DNA of 64,000 nucleotides, from the NCBI RefSeq assembly GCF_014860165.1, contig NZ_JACZKG010000018.1, positions 1 to 64,000 of the forward strand, read 5' to 3'. This document shows positions 28,418-36,886 of this stretch, piece after piece. The stretch is from Devosia sp. GTDB taxonomy: Bacteria; Pseudomonadota; Alphaproteobacteria; Rhizobiales; Devosiaceae. The notes beneath the pieces are model-generated. The model made no database searches. It was not told the DNA's origin and worked only from the letters and a program-made list of their open reading frames with translations. The position numbers were made by a program, and so were the translations under genes. Within the stretch, counting starts at the first letter, position 1. Every line of letters begins with the position of its first letter.

Positions 28418-29230
28418 ATGCAGCAGCCAATCCGACGACGCGGCCGCCCCAGGGGCACCAAGACGCTCCAACAGCCACCGACTATCCAGGCGCTCGACCG
28501 CGCGATTGATGTGCTCGAAGCGCTGGCGTCCCACGAGGGCATGACATTATCTGAGCTGGCCGCTCATCTTGAACAGTCGATAGCAACAATGCATCGGGTT
28601 TTGGCCGCCCTTGAACGACGTAATTATGTCGAAAGCAGTGGGGAACGGCAGGAGTGGTTCGTGGGGGCAGAGGCATTCCGCCTGGGCTCAGCTTTCCTGC
28701 GGCGCACCAATATCGTCGAAAGCACCCGCTCTGTAATGCGGGATTTGATGGCCTCGTCGGGTGAGACGTCAAATCTCGGAATCGAGCGGGACGGGGATGT
28801 TCTGTTTGTCAGCCAAGTCGAGACGCACGAGTCTATTCGCGCGTTCTTCCCGCCAGGAACGCGCGCCCCGCTTCACGCATCGGGCATTGGCAAGGCCCTT
28901 TTAAGCGCATTTGATGACGAGCGGCTGGAGGTGTTCCTCAGAACAGCAGCTTTGGCTGGCTTTACCGAAAGAACGATAACCACAGCCAGCGAATTGCGCG
29001 ACGCGGTCAAACAAATCCGCGAGCGGGGATACTCGCTCGATGATGAAGAGCGCATCATTGGGATGCGATGCGTCGGCGCCACAATCTTAAATGGATACGG
29101 TGATGCAGTGGCTGGCATATCCGTCTCGGGTCCGACGATTAGGATGCCTGATGCCAGGGTGCTCGAGTTGGGAAGTTGGGTCGTCAAGGCCGCCGCCGAA
29201 GCGTCGCGAACGCTCGGTGCCAGATTGTAA
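28418..29230 (+). CDS. bhcR: IclR-family transcriptional regulator (BhcR-like)
   Basis: A 270-residue protein. An arginine-rich leader RRRGRPRG is followed by a winged helix-turn-helix (ALDRAIDVLEALASHEGMTL to MHRVLAALERRNYV). The IclR effector domain follows, with PLHASGIGKALLSAF and YSLDDEERIIGMRCVGATI. It is divergent from the bhcB-bhcC-like operon, the arrangement known for BhcR, which responds to glyoxylate. ATG 28418 behind GGGGAGA was chosen over a TTG at 28364. Confidence 0.85.
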   Translation: MQQPIRRRGRPRGTKTLQQPPTIQALDRAIDVLEALASHEGMTLSELAAHLEQSIATMHRVLAALERRNYVESSGERQEWFVGAEAFRLGSAFLRRTNIVESTRSVMRDLMASSGETSNLGIERDGDVLFVSQVETHESIRAFFPPGTRAPLHASGIGKALLSAFDDERLEVFLRTAALAGFTERTITTASELRDAVKQIRERGYSLDDEERIIGMRCVGATILNGYGDAVAGISVSGPTIRMPDARVLELGSWVVKAAAEASRTLGARL

Positions 29231-29605
29231 ATTTGCCCGCCGCAAACGCTTAGCATCGAGTCGGGTACCAGGCGTTTTGCTTATAGGAACGGGGGCAGCC
29301 GACCTTCGGCCGCGATCACGTCAGTTCGGTCCGCAGTTGGCGAACCGCTCGGGCGCGCGGATGGCTTTGCCGGTTCGATCGCTCTAGTCGGAATGCGCGA
29401 TGCTTACTCAGAAAGGTGCAAGCACCGGCGAGGGTGAAGTGATATGCATGTACCATCAGGTCGGCAGAAGATTTTGCGGACGGGCCCAGTGCGGCAAATC
29501 CTGCTGGCGTCTCTGCGCCACAGTATGGCAAGACCCAATGGGTTCGCGCCCAGCTCGACAGATGAGACCGGGCGCTTGCCGATCACCGGTAGAGGACAAG
29601 TCTCG
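29231..29605. other. Intergenic stretch
   Basis: No supported gene. In-frame upstream codons of the following GNAT gene run through part of it but have no domain features. It presumably contains the promoter of that gene. Confidence 0.35.
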
Positions 29606-30478
29606 ATGGCAAAAACCGTTCGCGTGAAGTCCTTCGAACTGATTGCGCGGGATATCGCCGATGTTGACGTTCATCTGCTGCATGTCCTCTCGATAGGCGT
29701 AGGTTGGCCACATCGTCCCGCCGATTGGGAGTTCCTGCGGCAAGTGGGGCAAGGGATCGTCGCGGTCGACGACATTGGGCGCGTCTTCTGCAGTGCGATG
29801 TGGTTTCTGCAGGGCGGAGATTTGGCCACGATTGGGCTTGTGATCACCACGCCGCGCGCGCAGGCGCAAGGAGCCGGCCGGTGGCTGATGGAAGAGGTAA
29901 TGGAACGCTGCAAAGGCCGCAACCTGACGCTGAATTCAACGAAGGCCGCCTATCCCCTCTACCTGTCACTCGGGTTCGAAAAGGAGGCGACCGTTTTCCT
30001 ACATGGGGGCATCCTCTCAACGCTGCCAGCAGCGGCCCGGGACCATGGCCTGGACGAGTTGCCCGCGACCCAAATTGAGGAACTGGCTGACTACGATACG
30101 GAAGCTTTTGGCGTCAACCGCTCGGCGGTGTTAGTACAACTGTCCAAAAGATCTGTGACCTGCGTTCTGCGACGGAGCGACAAGGTGGTCGGCTACGCCA
30201 TGCGCCGCCAGTTCGGGAGGGGGCACGTGATTGGACCGATAGTGGCCAGTAACGACGAGGACGCAATTCTCCTCGTCGGATGGCATCTGCCCGCATTGAA
30301 GGATGGTTATGTGCGGATCGATACGCGCGAGGACACCAGTCCCTTCGCGGAATTCCTGACACAGATAGGCCTTCCCACGACCTCCACGACAATAACGATG
30401 TCCAAGGGGCGTAGGTTCTTGAACCGCAGCGATGCCTCCCCTTGGGTCTATGGGCTGGCCGCGCACGCCTTGAACTGA
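29606..30478 (+). CDS. Two-domain GNAT-family N-acetyltransferase, copy B
   Basis: A 290-residue protein of the same family as 21846-22673 and 31417-32274. The GNAT domain has TTPRAQAQGAGRWLMEEVM and LYLSLGFEK. The C-terminal domain has KVVGYAMRRQFGRGHVIGP and YVRIDTRED, and the protein ends VYGLAAHALN. ATG 29606 with GAGGACAAG upstream was preferred because the longer open frame adds only low-complexity sequence. It is the closest intact relative of the dead copy at 940-1308, sharing TMSKGRRFLNR. Acceptor unknown. Confidence 0.83.
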   Translation: MAKTVRVKSFELIARDIADVDVHLLHVLSIGVGWPHRPADWEFLRQVGQGIVAVDDIGRVFCSAMWFLQGGDLATIGLVITTPRAQAQGAGRWLMEEVMERCKGRNLTLNSTKAAYPLYLSLGFEKEATVFLHGGILSTLPAAARDHGLDELPATQIEELADYDTEAFGVNRSAVLVQLSKRSVTCVLRRSDKVVGYAMRRQFGRGHVIGPIVASNDEDAILLVGWHLPALKDGYVRIDTREDTSPFAEFLTQIGLPTTSTTITMSKGRRFLNRSDASPWVYGLAAHALN

Positions 30479-30734
30479 CCGACGTTGCTGAGGGTATGCC
30501 CCGGCATGACGGCTCTTGGTCGAGTCCGGGCACGACGGGCTGGCTTGAGTGCAGCGTCATCACCTCGGGCGACGCTCGAACACTGGCCTGCGGTTTGTAG
30601 CGCTTGTTCGCAATAAGATGCCGCCAATCGCTGCGGAAGCGGGGAATACTGCTGCCCACAAGCCGCCATTCTCATGCAAGAAAAGGCTGCCTCGCGTCCG
30701 CCGGCTCGGCCAATCTGAAAACCCAGCGAAAGAT

Positions 30735-30970
30735 ATGCAAGTGCCACAGCCTAAGGTCGCCGACGAGGACACGCCTTATTGGAGGGGAGCGGATCCGGTC
30801 ATGCCGCTAACGCCACAATCGCTCATCAAAAAGCATGATGTAGTGATCGTCGGCGCAGGCTGTGCCGAGTTGTCCCCTGCTCTGGCGTGGGGACGGGCCG
30901 GACGCTCTGTCGCTGCCTCCGATGCGACGAACCCGGGCGACGGCGCATCTTACCAACCACAGGGTGGGGT
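30735..30970 (+). pseudogene. Truncated DadA/OrdL-type FAD oxidoreductase
   Basis: From ATG 30735 the frame reads QPKVADEDTPYWRGADP and then HDVVIVGAGCAELSPALAWGRAGRSVAA. It ends in NPGDGASYQPQGG. This is the leader, GxGxxG motif and GASxRNGG region of glycine/D-amino-acid oxidase-like proteins. Homology stops there, and the RidA gene follows within 50 bases. Some 350 downstream residues are gone, probably through a deletion. Its remains next to RidA suggest an ancestral oxidase-RidA-GNAT operon. Confidence 0.65.
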
Positions 30971-31012
30971 ACCGAAGGTCCGAGTCAGTTCGACCATGCT
31001 GGGGAGGCTCCG

Positions 31013-31420
31013 ATGAATGACGCCGTGAAAATCACGCCATTCTCTACCGCGAGCGCCCCTGCCCCTGGCGGCCATTATGCTCAGGCGATCAAGCATGCGG
31101 GGCTTCTTTATATCTCCGGCCAGCTGCCCATTGCCCCAGACGGCACCCATCTCGCGGAGGCCGATTTCGACGATCAGGCGCGCCAGGCGATCCGCAATTT
31201 GATCGCGGTGGCCGAAGCCGCCGGGGCTTCAGTCGGCAGCCTCTTGAAGGTGACCGTCTACGTCGTCGGCGTCGCCAATTGGCCGCGTTTCAACGCCGTC
31301 TATGCAGAGATGCTGGGCGCGGCACGTCCGGCGCGGTCGGTCGTTCCGGTGCCCGAGCTCCACTACGGCTATCTTGTGGAAATTGACGCAATAGCGGCCT
31401 GCCAGGAGGAGCGCACATGA
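31013..31420 (+). CDS. RidA-family enamine/imine deaminase
   Basis: A 135-residue RidA/YjgF protein. It has GGHYAQAIKHAGLLYISGQLP, the DDQARQAIRNLIAVAEAAGAS helix, VTVYVVGVANWPRFNAVY and the signature RSVVPVPELHYGYLVEIDAIA; the catalytic Arg is in PARSVVPV. It hydrolyses reactive enamines/imines released by PLP enzymes and amino-acid oxidases. ATG 31013 follows GGGGAGG. The stop overlaps the next GNAT start (ATGA), so both are co-translated. The oxidase that would supply imines survives only as a relic just upstream. Confidence 0.9.
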   Translation: MNDAVKITPFSTASAPAPGGHYAQAIKHAGLLYISGQLPIAPDGTHLAEADFDDQARQAIRNLIAVAEAAGASVGSLLKVTVYVVGVANWPRFNAVYAEMLGAARPARSVVPVPELHYGYLVEIDAIAACQEERT

Positions 31421-32274
31421 ATTCCATTCAGCCATCGGTCACACTACGTCCGATGACGGGCGAAGCGGGTGATTTGGAAAGTGCGCTGGAGCTATCGCGC
31501 GCGGTGGGCTGGGCGTATCGGCTTGACGACTGGCGCGTCGCCCAGTCGCTTGGCCAGGGTATTCTGGCCGAGGAGAATGGCCAGGTAATCGCCTCTGCTA
31601 TTTGCTGGCCTTATGGCGATGCTTTCGCAACCTGCGGCAGCATCATTGTCGCGCCCCCGATGCAGGGTCGCGGACTGGGTCGATCGCTACTGGCGCACCT
31701 GTTGCAATTAACCGGCAACCGCGCCGTCATGCTGAACTCTACGGCAGCGGGAATGAGGCTTTACGGTAGCTTCGGTTTCGAAGCTACCGGCACCGTTCAC
31801 CAGCACTTAGGGCAAGTCTCTGCAGGCGCTGCCTATGCAGAGAGATGCCGCTGGGTCCGCAAGGCTAACGCTGAGGATCTGCAGACATTGCTCGAAATGG
31901 ACCGGCAGGCCTTCGGGGCCGACCGACGCCGGATGATCGAGGAGTTCAACTTGATCGGCTCTATCGCCGTGATCGAAAGGGCTGGTGACATTCAGGGCTA
32001 TGCCATCTGTCGTCCCTTCGGCCTCGGTCAGGTGGTCGGCCCGGTGATCGCATGCGGTGCGGAGGATGCGAAGCTGCTGATCGAACATTTCCTGAGGGTG
32101 AACGCCGGACAAATCCTGCGCATAGACACCGGCGGGGACAGCGGGCTCCGTGACTGGCTAACGGCCCAGGGCCTGTCAGAAGTCAGCAGTGTCACAACAA
32201 TGATCCGCGGTCAGCGGCCTCCGATTACGGGGAGGCATAGGACATTTGCTCTCGCCAGCCAGTCCTTTGGTTGA
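31417..32274 (+). CDS. Two-domain GNAT-family N-acetyltransferase, copy C
   Basis: A 285-residue relative of the copies at 21846 and 29606. It has the acetyl-CoA loop VAPPMQGRGLGRSLLAHLL, the LYGSFGFEATG segment and the C-terminal QGYAICRPFGLGQVVGPVIACGAEDAKLL block. It ends RTFALASQSFG. It is coupled to RidA by a 4-base ATGA overlap. RidA proteins act on imines of amino acids, so this copy probably acetylates an amino compound of the same pathway. That is inference from context. Confidence 0.85.
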   Translation: MNSIQPSVTLRPMTGEAGDLESALELSRAVGWAYRLDDWRVAQSLGQGILAEENGQVIASAICWPYGDAFATCGSIIVAPPMQGRGLGRSLLAHLLQLTGNRAVMLNSTAAGMRLYGSFGFEATGTVHQHLGQVSAGAAYAERCRWVRKANAEDLQTLLEMDRQAFGADRRRMIEEFNLIGSIAVIERAGDIQGYAICRPFGLGQVVGPVIACGAEDAKLLIEHFLRVNAGQILRIDTGGDSGLRDWLTAQGLSEVSSVTTMIRGQRPPITGRHRTFALASQSFG

Positions 32275-33123
32275 AGGCACATAGCTGCAATACCGCTAGG
32301 GAGAAGGGCCCGGCGGACCTAAGTGAAATGCTTGCGGGCGGGTATATCGAATGGAGGTGTTCGGTCGTTACCCCCAAGCCAACGCGACCGTCGGTCGAGA
32401 GGAACGTTACGCCTCCCTCGCTGAGGTTGGGCCTCGATGCCCCCGCACTCGTCTCCCGTCGCAAGCCGACGGCATTGATTGACGTCGTCGACGCTTGCCA
32501 GTCCAAACCTTGGCGCAAGCAGAGACCGGCCCGCGAGCTCGAGCCCCCACTGGAACTTCAGATCCGAAGTAGCGGATGAGTGGCTGGCTGCCGAACGGGT
32601 CATTCGAAAGGCGGGAGACGGATTTGCCATAGTTGTCGAGAACTGCGGCGACTTCTAGCCGGGCTGCGTGCACGGCAATCGCCGCGTCGATGAGTCCTGT
32701 CGGCATCCGATGGTCTTTGGATGGCACGTCCACACCGGCGCGCAGTACACTGACCGATCGCTCGGTCAGCTACCCTGTGGGCGTTTGCCATCCGGCCAGA
32801 CATAGATCGCGTTCTGAGGGCGAATGGCGACTACAGATCGAAGTACCAGCCAAGTTTGCGTGGACACTGCCGACGGGGCCCCGATGTTAAAGCTATGAAG
32901 GTTGTTCATTAGAGCTGAGAGCTGGGGTTGCAACACCAACCATATCAGCGGAGCTCCTCGAATGAACGTCCACAAGAATGCGCGTCTGACGCCATCAGGT
33001 CGAGTACCTTTGGTTGAGCGGATCGAGAGTGGCTGGCGGTAGGCGAGGCAGCGGCAGCGGCAGCGAGCGGGTACTGGGGCTTACTAGCATATCGAACTTA
33101 CGTCGCTCTTTGCCGTGCCCAGA
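32275..33123. other. Gene-poor stretch between GNAT copy C and dadA
   Basis: No supported gene in about 850 bases. Minus-strand frames near 32430-32970 give protein-like stretches (for example PQNAIYVWPDGKRPQGS) broken by stops. They may be remains of a gene I cannot identify. Confidence 0.35.
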
Positions 33124-34238
33124 TCAGTGGCTCGCGGGGCGTGACTCCATAATGAGTGCGGCCAAAGCGTCTGCAGTTGCCGCCGACAGGGTCCAGCCCA
33201 GATGCCCGTGACCAGTATTGTAGAACACGCCAGGTCTGCTACCGGCGCATACTCGAGGCAACATGTCCGGCATCATCGGCCGGAGACCCGCCCACGGCGT
33301 GCACTGGCGCGTGCTCATGGTTGGAAAGTGGGTTCTGCACCATTTGATCAACGGCTCAATGCGCTCGCTTCTGATGTCGCGATTGAAGCCGGCGAACTCT
33401 GCACTTCCGGCGACGCGGAACCGGCCGCTGCCGAGGCGGCTGGTAACGATCTTCGCGTCGTCGTCCAGTAGGCTGACCCATGGTGCCGCATCTCGATCCG
33501 CCTGTTCAGGCAAATTCACCGTGATCGAGTATCCCTTTACCGGATACACGTTGATCCTGTCGCCAAGTTGCGCTGCGAAGTGGCGGGAATGGACGCCCGC
33601 GCAGACAACAATCTGTCCGAAACGCGCCTCTTCGACTGGAGCCGTTTGCCCGCGGTCGTCAGTCCGCCGGTAGCGAACCCTCACCCCTTCACGGCCCGCC
33701 TCGAGAGCTAAGACTTGGTGGCCGAGCATCTCCTTGATGCCACGGCGCCGGCAGGCATCGGCAAGGCCATTTGAGAATTTATGGATGTCACCAGTGAAGT
33801 CGCTCTCCGTAAAAAACCCGCCGTAGAAATTGCCCTCCAGGGCTGGCTCGATATTCCGAATTTCGCTCGCTGAAACCGCTCTCCTGTTTAGTCCAGCACG
33901 CCTGAGTATTTCGGTCACCCTGCGTGCGTGGTCGAAGTCAAGGCGCGACTTGTACACGTGGAGAATTCCGCGTGTCTCGCAATCGAATGCGATACCCTCA
34001 TCGGCCGCCATCTGCTTGAGATGGGCGCGAGCCTCTATCGCGAGCCTCGCGGTCGTTTCCGTGCTGCGCTCATAAGACGGTATGGCTGCGACGAACTCGC
34101 CAAGCCAGGAAAGCTTATGCCAGGACGGTTGCGGGTGGATGAGCAGTGGCGCCCCAGGGGAGAACATCCATCTCATTCCCTTGAGAAGGGTCGTCCAATT
34201 ATTCCAGACTTCCGAATTGGATGCCGAGAGCTGCCCGC
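33124..34238 (-). pseudogene. dadA: D-amino-acid dehydrogenase, 5' end removed by an IS3 element
   Basis: The remaining roughly 370 codons encode the DadA substrate and C-terminal FAD regions: GQLSASNSEVWNNW at the broken end, LLIHPQPSWHKLSWL, YPVKGYSITVNLP and the ending NTGHGHLGWTLSAATADALAALI. Intact DadA begins about 45-50 residues earlier with the GxGxxG FAD motif and SFANGGQLS. Here the sequence changes from dadA to the IS terminal repeat exactly at 34238/34239, inside that GGQ motif. The missing N-terminus is not on the other side of the IS. DadA oxidises D-amino acids to 2-oxo acids; this copy cannot bind FAD properly. Confidence 0.85.
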
Positions 34239-34256
34239 TGACGTTGCCCCCAACTT

Positions 34257-35189
34257 CTATCCAGCCTGAAGGAGACTCGGGCGGTTGGTTTGGCCGATTT
34301 GGCCGGGGTGAGCGACGGGGGCTGGCGCGGAGCTGGTCATTGAGCGGAGCGGCAGATCATCCCGTCGCGGGTTGAAGGTGTCGGCGTATTCGGCAGGCGT
34401 CATCCAACCCAACCGCGAGTGCGGCCGGTGCAGATTGTAATCGGCGCGCCAGGACGCCACGGTTGCCCGCACGTGAGCAAGCGATGGGAAGAGCGTCTCA
34501 TTGAGCAGTTCGTCCCGCAGCCGGCCATTGAAGCTCTCGATGAAGGCATTCTGGATCGGCTTGCCTGGGGCAATGTAGTGCCAGTCGATCCCCATCCGGT
34601 CAGCGAAGCCCAGGATGGCATTGGACGTGAACTCAGTCCCATTGTCGCTGACGATCATCTTGGGGCGTCCTCGAGTAGCCATCAGCGTCTCCAGCTCTCT
34701 GGCAACGCGCAGGCCAGACAGCGAGGTGTCGGCAACCAGGGTCAGGCATTCGCGTGTGCAGTCATCGACCACCGTCAGCACCCGGAAGCGCCGACCGTCC
34801 GTCATCTGGTCGGAGACGAAGTCCAGGGACCACCGATCGTTGGGCGCCATTGGGGTCAGCATCGGTGCCCTGGTGCCCATGGCACGCTTGCGGCCGCCTC
34901 GACGTCGCACCATAAGCTTCTCCTCGCGGTAGATCCGGAACAGGCGCTTGTGATTGACCTGATACCCTTCCCGCCGCAGCAGGACGTGCAGCCGCCGATA
35001 GCCGAACCGTCGCCGCTCGTGGGCAATGGCCTTCATCCGATCGCGCAGCATGATGTCATCGGTCCGAAGCGCCTGGTAGCGCATCGTCATCCGACAACAT
35101 CCCAATACTCGGCACGCCCGCCGCTCGCTCATCCCATAGGCAGTCTGGAGATGGGCGACAGCATCCCGCTCGGCGGCGGGCGCTACCAT
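34257..35189 (-). CDS. IS3-family transposase OrfB (DDE integrase domain)
   Basis: 310 residues with an HTH_21-like N-terminal region ([17 protein letters not shown]) and an rve-type catalytic core. The core Asp is in WSLDFVSDQ, the second in [11 protein letters not shown] and the Glu in [14 protein letters not shown]. It is expressed as an OrfAB fusion through a -1 shift at an A7 run (35189-35195), since the ATG follows directly on that run. All catalytic residues are present, so the element may still be active. Confidence 0.92.
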   Translation of the reverse strand: MVAPAAERDAVAHLQTAYGMSERRACRVLGCCRMTMRYQALRTDDIMLRDRMKAIAHERRRFGYRRLHVLLRREGYQVNHKRLFRIYREEKLMVRRRGGRKRAMGTRAPMLTPMAPNDRWSLDFVSDQMTDGRRFRVLTVVDDCTRECLTLVADTSLSGLRVARELETLMATRGRPKMIVSDNGTEFTSNAILGFADRMGIDWHYIAPGKPIQNAFIESFNGRLRDELLNETLFPSLAHVRATVASWRADYNLHRPHSRLGWMTPAEYADTFNPRRDDLPLRSMTSSAPAPVAHPGQIGQTNRPSLLQAG

Positions 35190-35449
35190 TTTTTTCCAAG
35201 AAGATCTTTCAGCGCGGCATTATCGAGCATGCTGTCGGCCAGCAGCTTCTTGAGCCGGGCGTTCTCGTCCTCCAGAGCCTTCAGTCGCCGGGCCTCGCTG
35301 ACGTCCATGCCGCCATACTTGGCCTTCCACTTGTAGATGCTGGCATTGCTGACGCCGTGCTTGCGGCAAAGATCGGCAACCGGGACCCCGGCCTCCTGCT
35401 CCTTCAAGATCGCAATGATCTGCTCTTCGGTGAACCTGCTTCGCTTCAT
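35183..35449 (-). CDS. IS3-family transposase OrfA
   Basis: 88 residues: a helix-turn-helix ([41 protein letters not shown]) followed by a leucine-zipper-like helix ([17 protein letters not shown]). It binds the terminal repeats. It ends at a TAG just after the A7 slippery run, overlapping OrfB by 7 bases. Confidence 0.93.
   Translation of the reverse strand: MKRSRFTEEQIIAILKEQEAGVPVADLCRKHGVSNASIYKWKAKYGGMDVSEARRLKALEDENARLKKLLADSMLDNAALKDLLGKKW
35189..35195 (-). promoter_or_regulatory. A7 slippery sequence for -1 frameshifting
   Basis: Seven consecutive A residues on the minus strand (T7 on the plus strand) lie at the orfA/orfB overlap, directly before the OrfB ATG. A -1 shift there joins OrfA to OrfB, the usual way IS3 elements make the active transposase. 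Confidence 0.75.
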
Positions 35450-35491
35450 CTCTGGTCCTTCTGATGGGGCCAGAGCCTACTTCAAACTGGA

Positions 35492-36886
35492 TTAGGCGCA
35501 GGGGGCAACGTCAATTTCTATTTTGCTTTTCAGGATCGTGATGAAAAGCGGATTGGGAGTTTCTGGCCCGATATAGGTGTCGAGTTGCGGGACGTACCCA
35601 GTCGTCCAAAGCAGCGCGTTCCTGTCGTTCAAGATCATCGTGGTGCCGCGCAATACCGGGTAATCACCATCCCTAAAGAGCTTTGTTTCGCCCTGGGTTT
35701 GACGGATGCGAACACCTACGACATTGGTTTCCGGCGGGGCAGCCTCTTCGAAGGCGTTCCATTCCTCCTCATCGAAATAGGTCTGTCCGTGGATAAACAG
35801 TTCGGCGGGCGGGCCGTCGTGACTTTCCGCGTACGTCTCAAGCACAGTGGATAGGAGCTTCTTCGCCGCTAATCTCTTCAGGTGATACTCAAAATCGGCG
35901 GTCTTCCAGGGACCGTTGGCCCCTCGAAACACTACCCCGTCGCCCTCGTTGAGAAACATCTGGGCGGCGCAACAGGCATGGCCGTTCGGATCATTCGGCA
36001 GATTCTTGAAGACCAGTCCGACATAGCAAACTTTGGGACGAACCTCTGCCAGTTTCCACGGAGGTCTTGGCTGAGTTTTGTAGTACAGCCCGGTGGCCAA
36101 ATTCCATGCGACCGTGGCTTGGTCCTGTGTCCGCCTTGCGGGGTAGCCAGCCTTGTTTTTATGGGATTCAGGTTCCAGTGTCGTCTCACGAACGATCTGT
36201 GTTGGCGCAATCCGAAGGAATGCAGCCTTTATCTGGCGGTGGAAGTCCGGCACATCATCGAAGATTTCTTCAGCTTCTTTGTCAACGAGATCGCCTAGAA
36301 GCGGCAGGTCGGACCGAACTTTCTGGCGCTTGCCAAAGTCTCCTTTCTCCATCGGGAGTCCGGTTCGCTTCGCACCTGGCCGGCACCGCTCGAATATCAC
36401 CTCCGGCACCACGAGCACCCAGACATCGACAGAACGTTCATCGTTGTCGATATGGCGCTGAGCCCTTGCTACGTAGAGATCGGCGACCTTCGCCACCGCC
36501 TCATGCAGATTGAGAATGCGTGTCGTTCGGTCGATCGCCTTTGAGTCCAGCGCGTGCGCGACGCACTCATCCGGTTCGAATGTGATGCCAAACGTGGGTT
36601 CGAGGCCGGGAAAGTTCGCGAGGTGAAGCCGGTCGGCTTTCTCGCCTTTGCCGGGTGGCGGGACTTCAACGCGGCCTTTGATCTTTTCGGCCCACTTTCG
36701 AAAGTAGTTGATGCCGCTAGCCGTTCCAATAACGCCAACGCGTATCTCTTTCGTCTTTTTGGCGCGCTCATGTGGCCCGTACAGGAAGAGCCCATCTTTC
36801 GGATGTGCGGTGCTTTGCCCGAAACCAAACTCAAGGCTTGGTTCGAAAAGGTGTTCGATTTCGAGTGTCTGCTCGGGGAACTCCAT
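35492..36886 (-). CDS. Short prokaryotic Argonaute (MID-PIWI) of a SPARTA system, C-terminus replaced by IS sequence
   Basis: A 464-residue protein with the layout of short pAgos: a MID domain in the first half and a PIWI-like domain after about residue 250 ([53 protein letters not shown]). No DEDX tetrad is evident, as expected of catalytically inactive short pAgos. The ATG at 36886 overlaps the TIR-APAZ stop by one base; a GTG at 36889 is possible. Family members continue past TPNPLFI with a further conserved tail (LTKxNxN and VTLRYA-type motifs, recalled from the family). Here the native sequence stops at 35514 and the last residues DVAPCA come from the IS terminal repeat. It is therefore likely truncated and non-functional. 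Confidence 0.85.
   Translation of the reverse strand: MEFPEQTLEIEHLFEPSLEFGFGQSTAHPKDGLFLYGPHERAKKTKEIRVGVIGTASGINYFRKWAEKIKGRVEVPPPGKGEKADRLHLANFPGLEPTFGITFEPDECVAHALDSKAIDRTTRILNLHEAVAKVADLYVARAQRHIDNDERSVDVWVLVVPEVIFERCRPGAKRTGLPMEKGDFGKRQKVRSDLPLLGDLVDKEAEEIFDDVPDFHRQIKAAFLRIAPTQIVRETTLEPESHKNKAGYPARRTQDQATVAWNLATGLYYKTQPRPPWKLAEVRPKVCYVGLVFKNLPNDPNGHACCAAQMFLNEGDGVVFRGANGPWKTADFEYHLKRLAAKKLLSTVLETYAESHDGPPAELFIHGQTYFDEEEWNAFEEAAPPETNVVGVRIRQTQGETKLFRDGDYPVLRGTTMILNDRNALLWTTGYVPQLDTYIGPETPNPLFITILKSKIEIDVAPCA

Larger units (their letters stand above)
34239..35513 (-). mobile_element. IS3-family insertion sequence, 1275 bp
   Basis: The element is bounded by imperfect inverted repeats of about 40 bases. 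Both begin TGACGTTGCCCCC (34239-34251 and, reversed, 35501-35513). After a short unlike spacer both continue ATCCAGnnTGAAG. Inside are overlapping orfA and orfB genes with a frameshift site. The flanking bases differ (CCGC on the left, ATTT on the right), so there is no target duplication. Both neighbouring genes are cut at the element edges, which fits a deletion or recombination between IS copies rather than a simple insertion. Confidence 0.88.

Noticed and set aside
34255..34264. IS3 ends first placed at ATCCAG (34259) from the inner repeat
   Set aside because: The better outer match TGACGTTGCCCCC on both sides, beginning with the usual TG, and the exact return to dadA coding sequence at 34238 show the ends lie further out.
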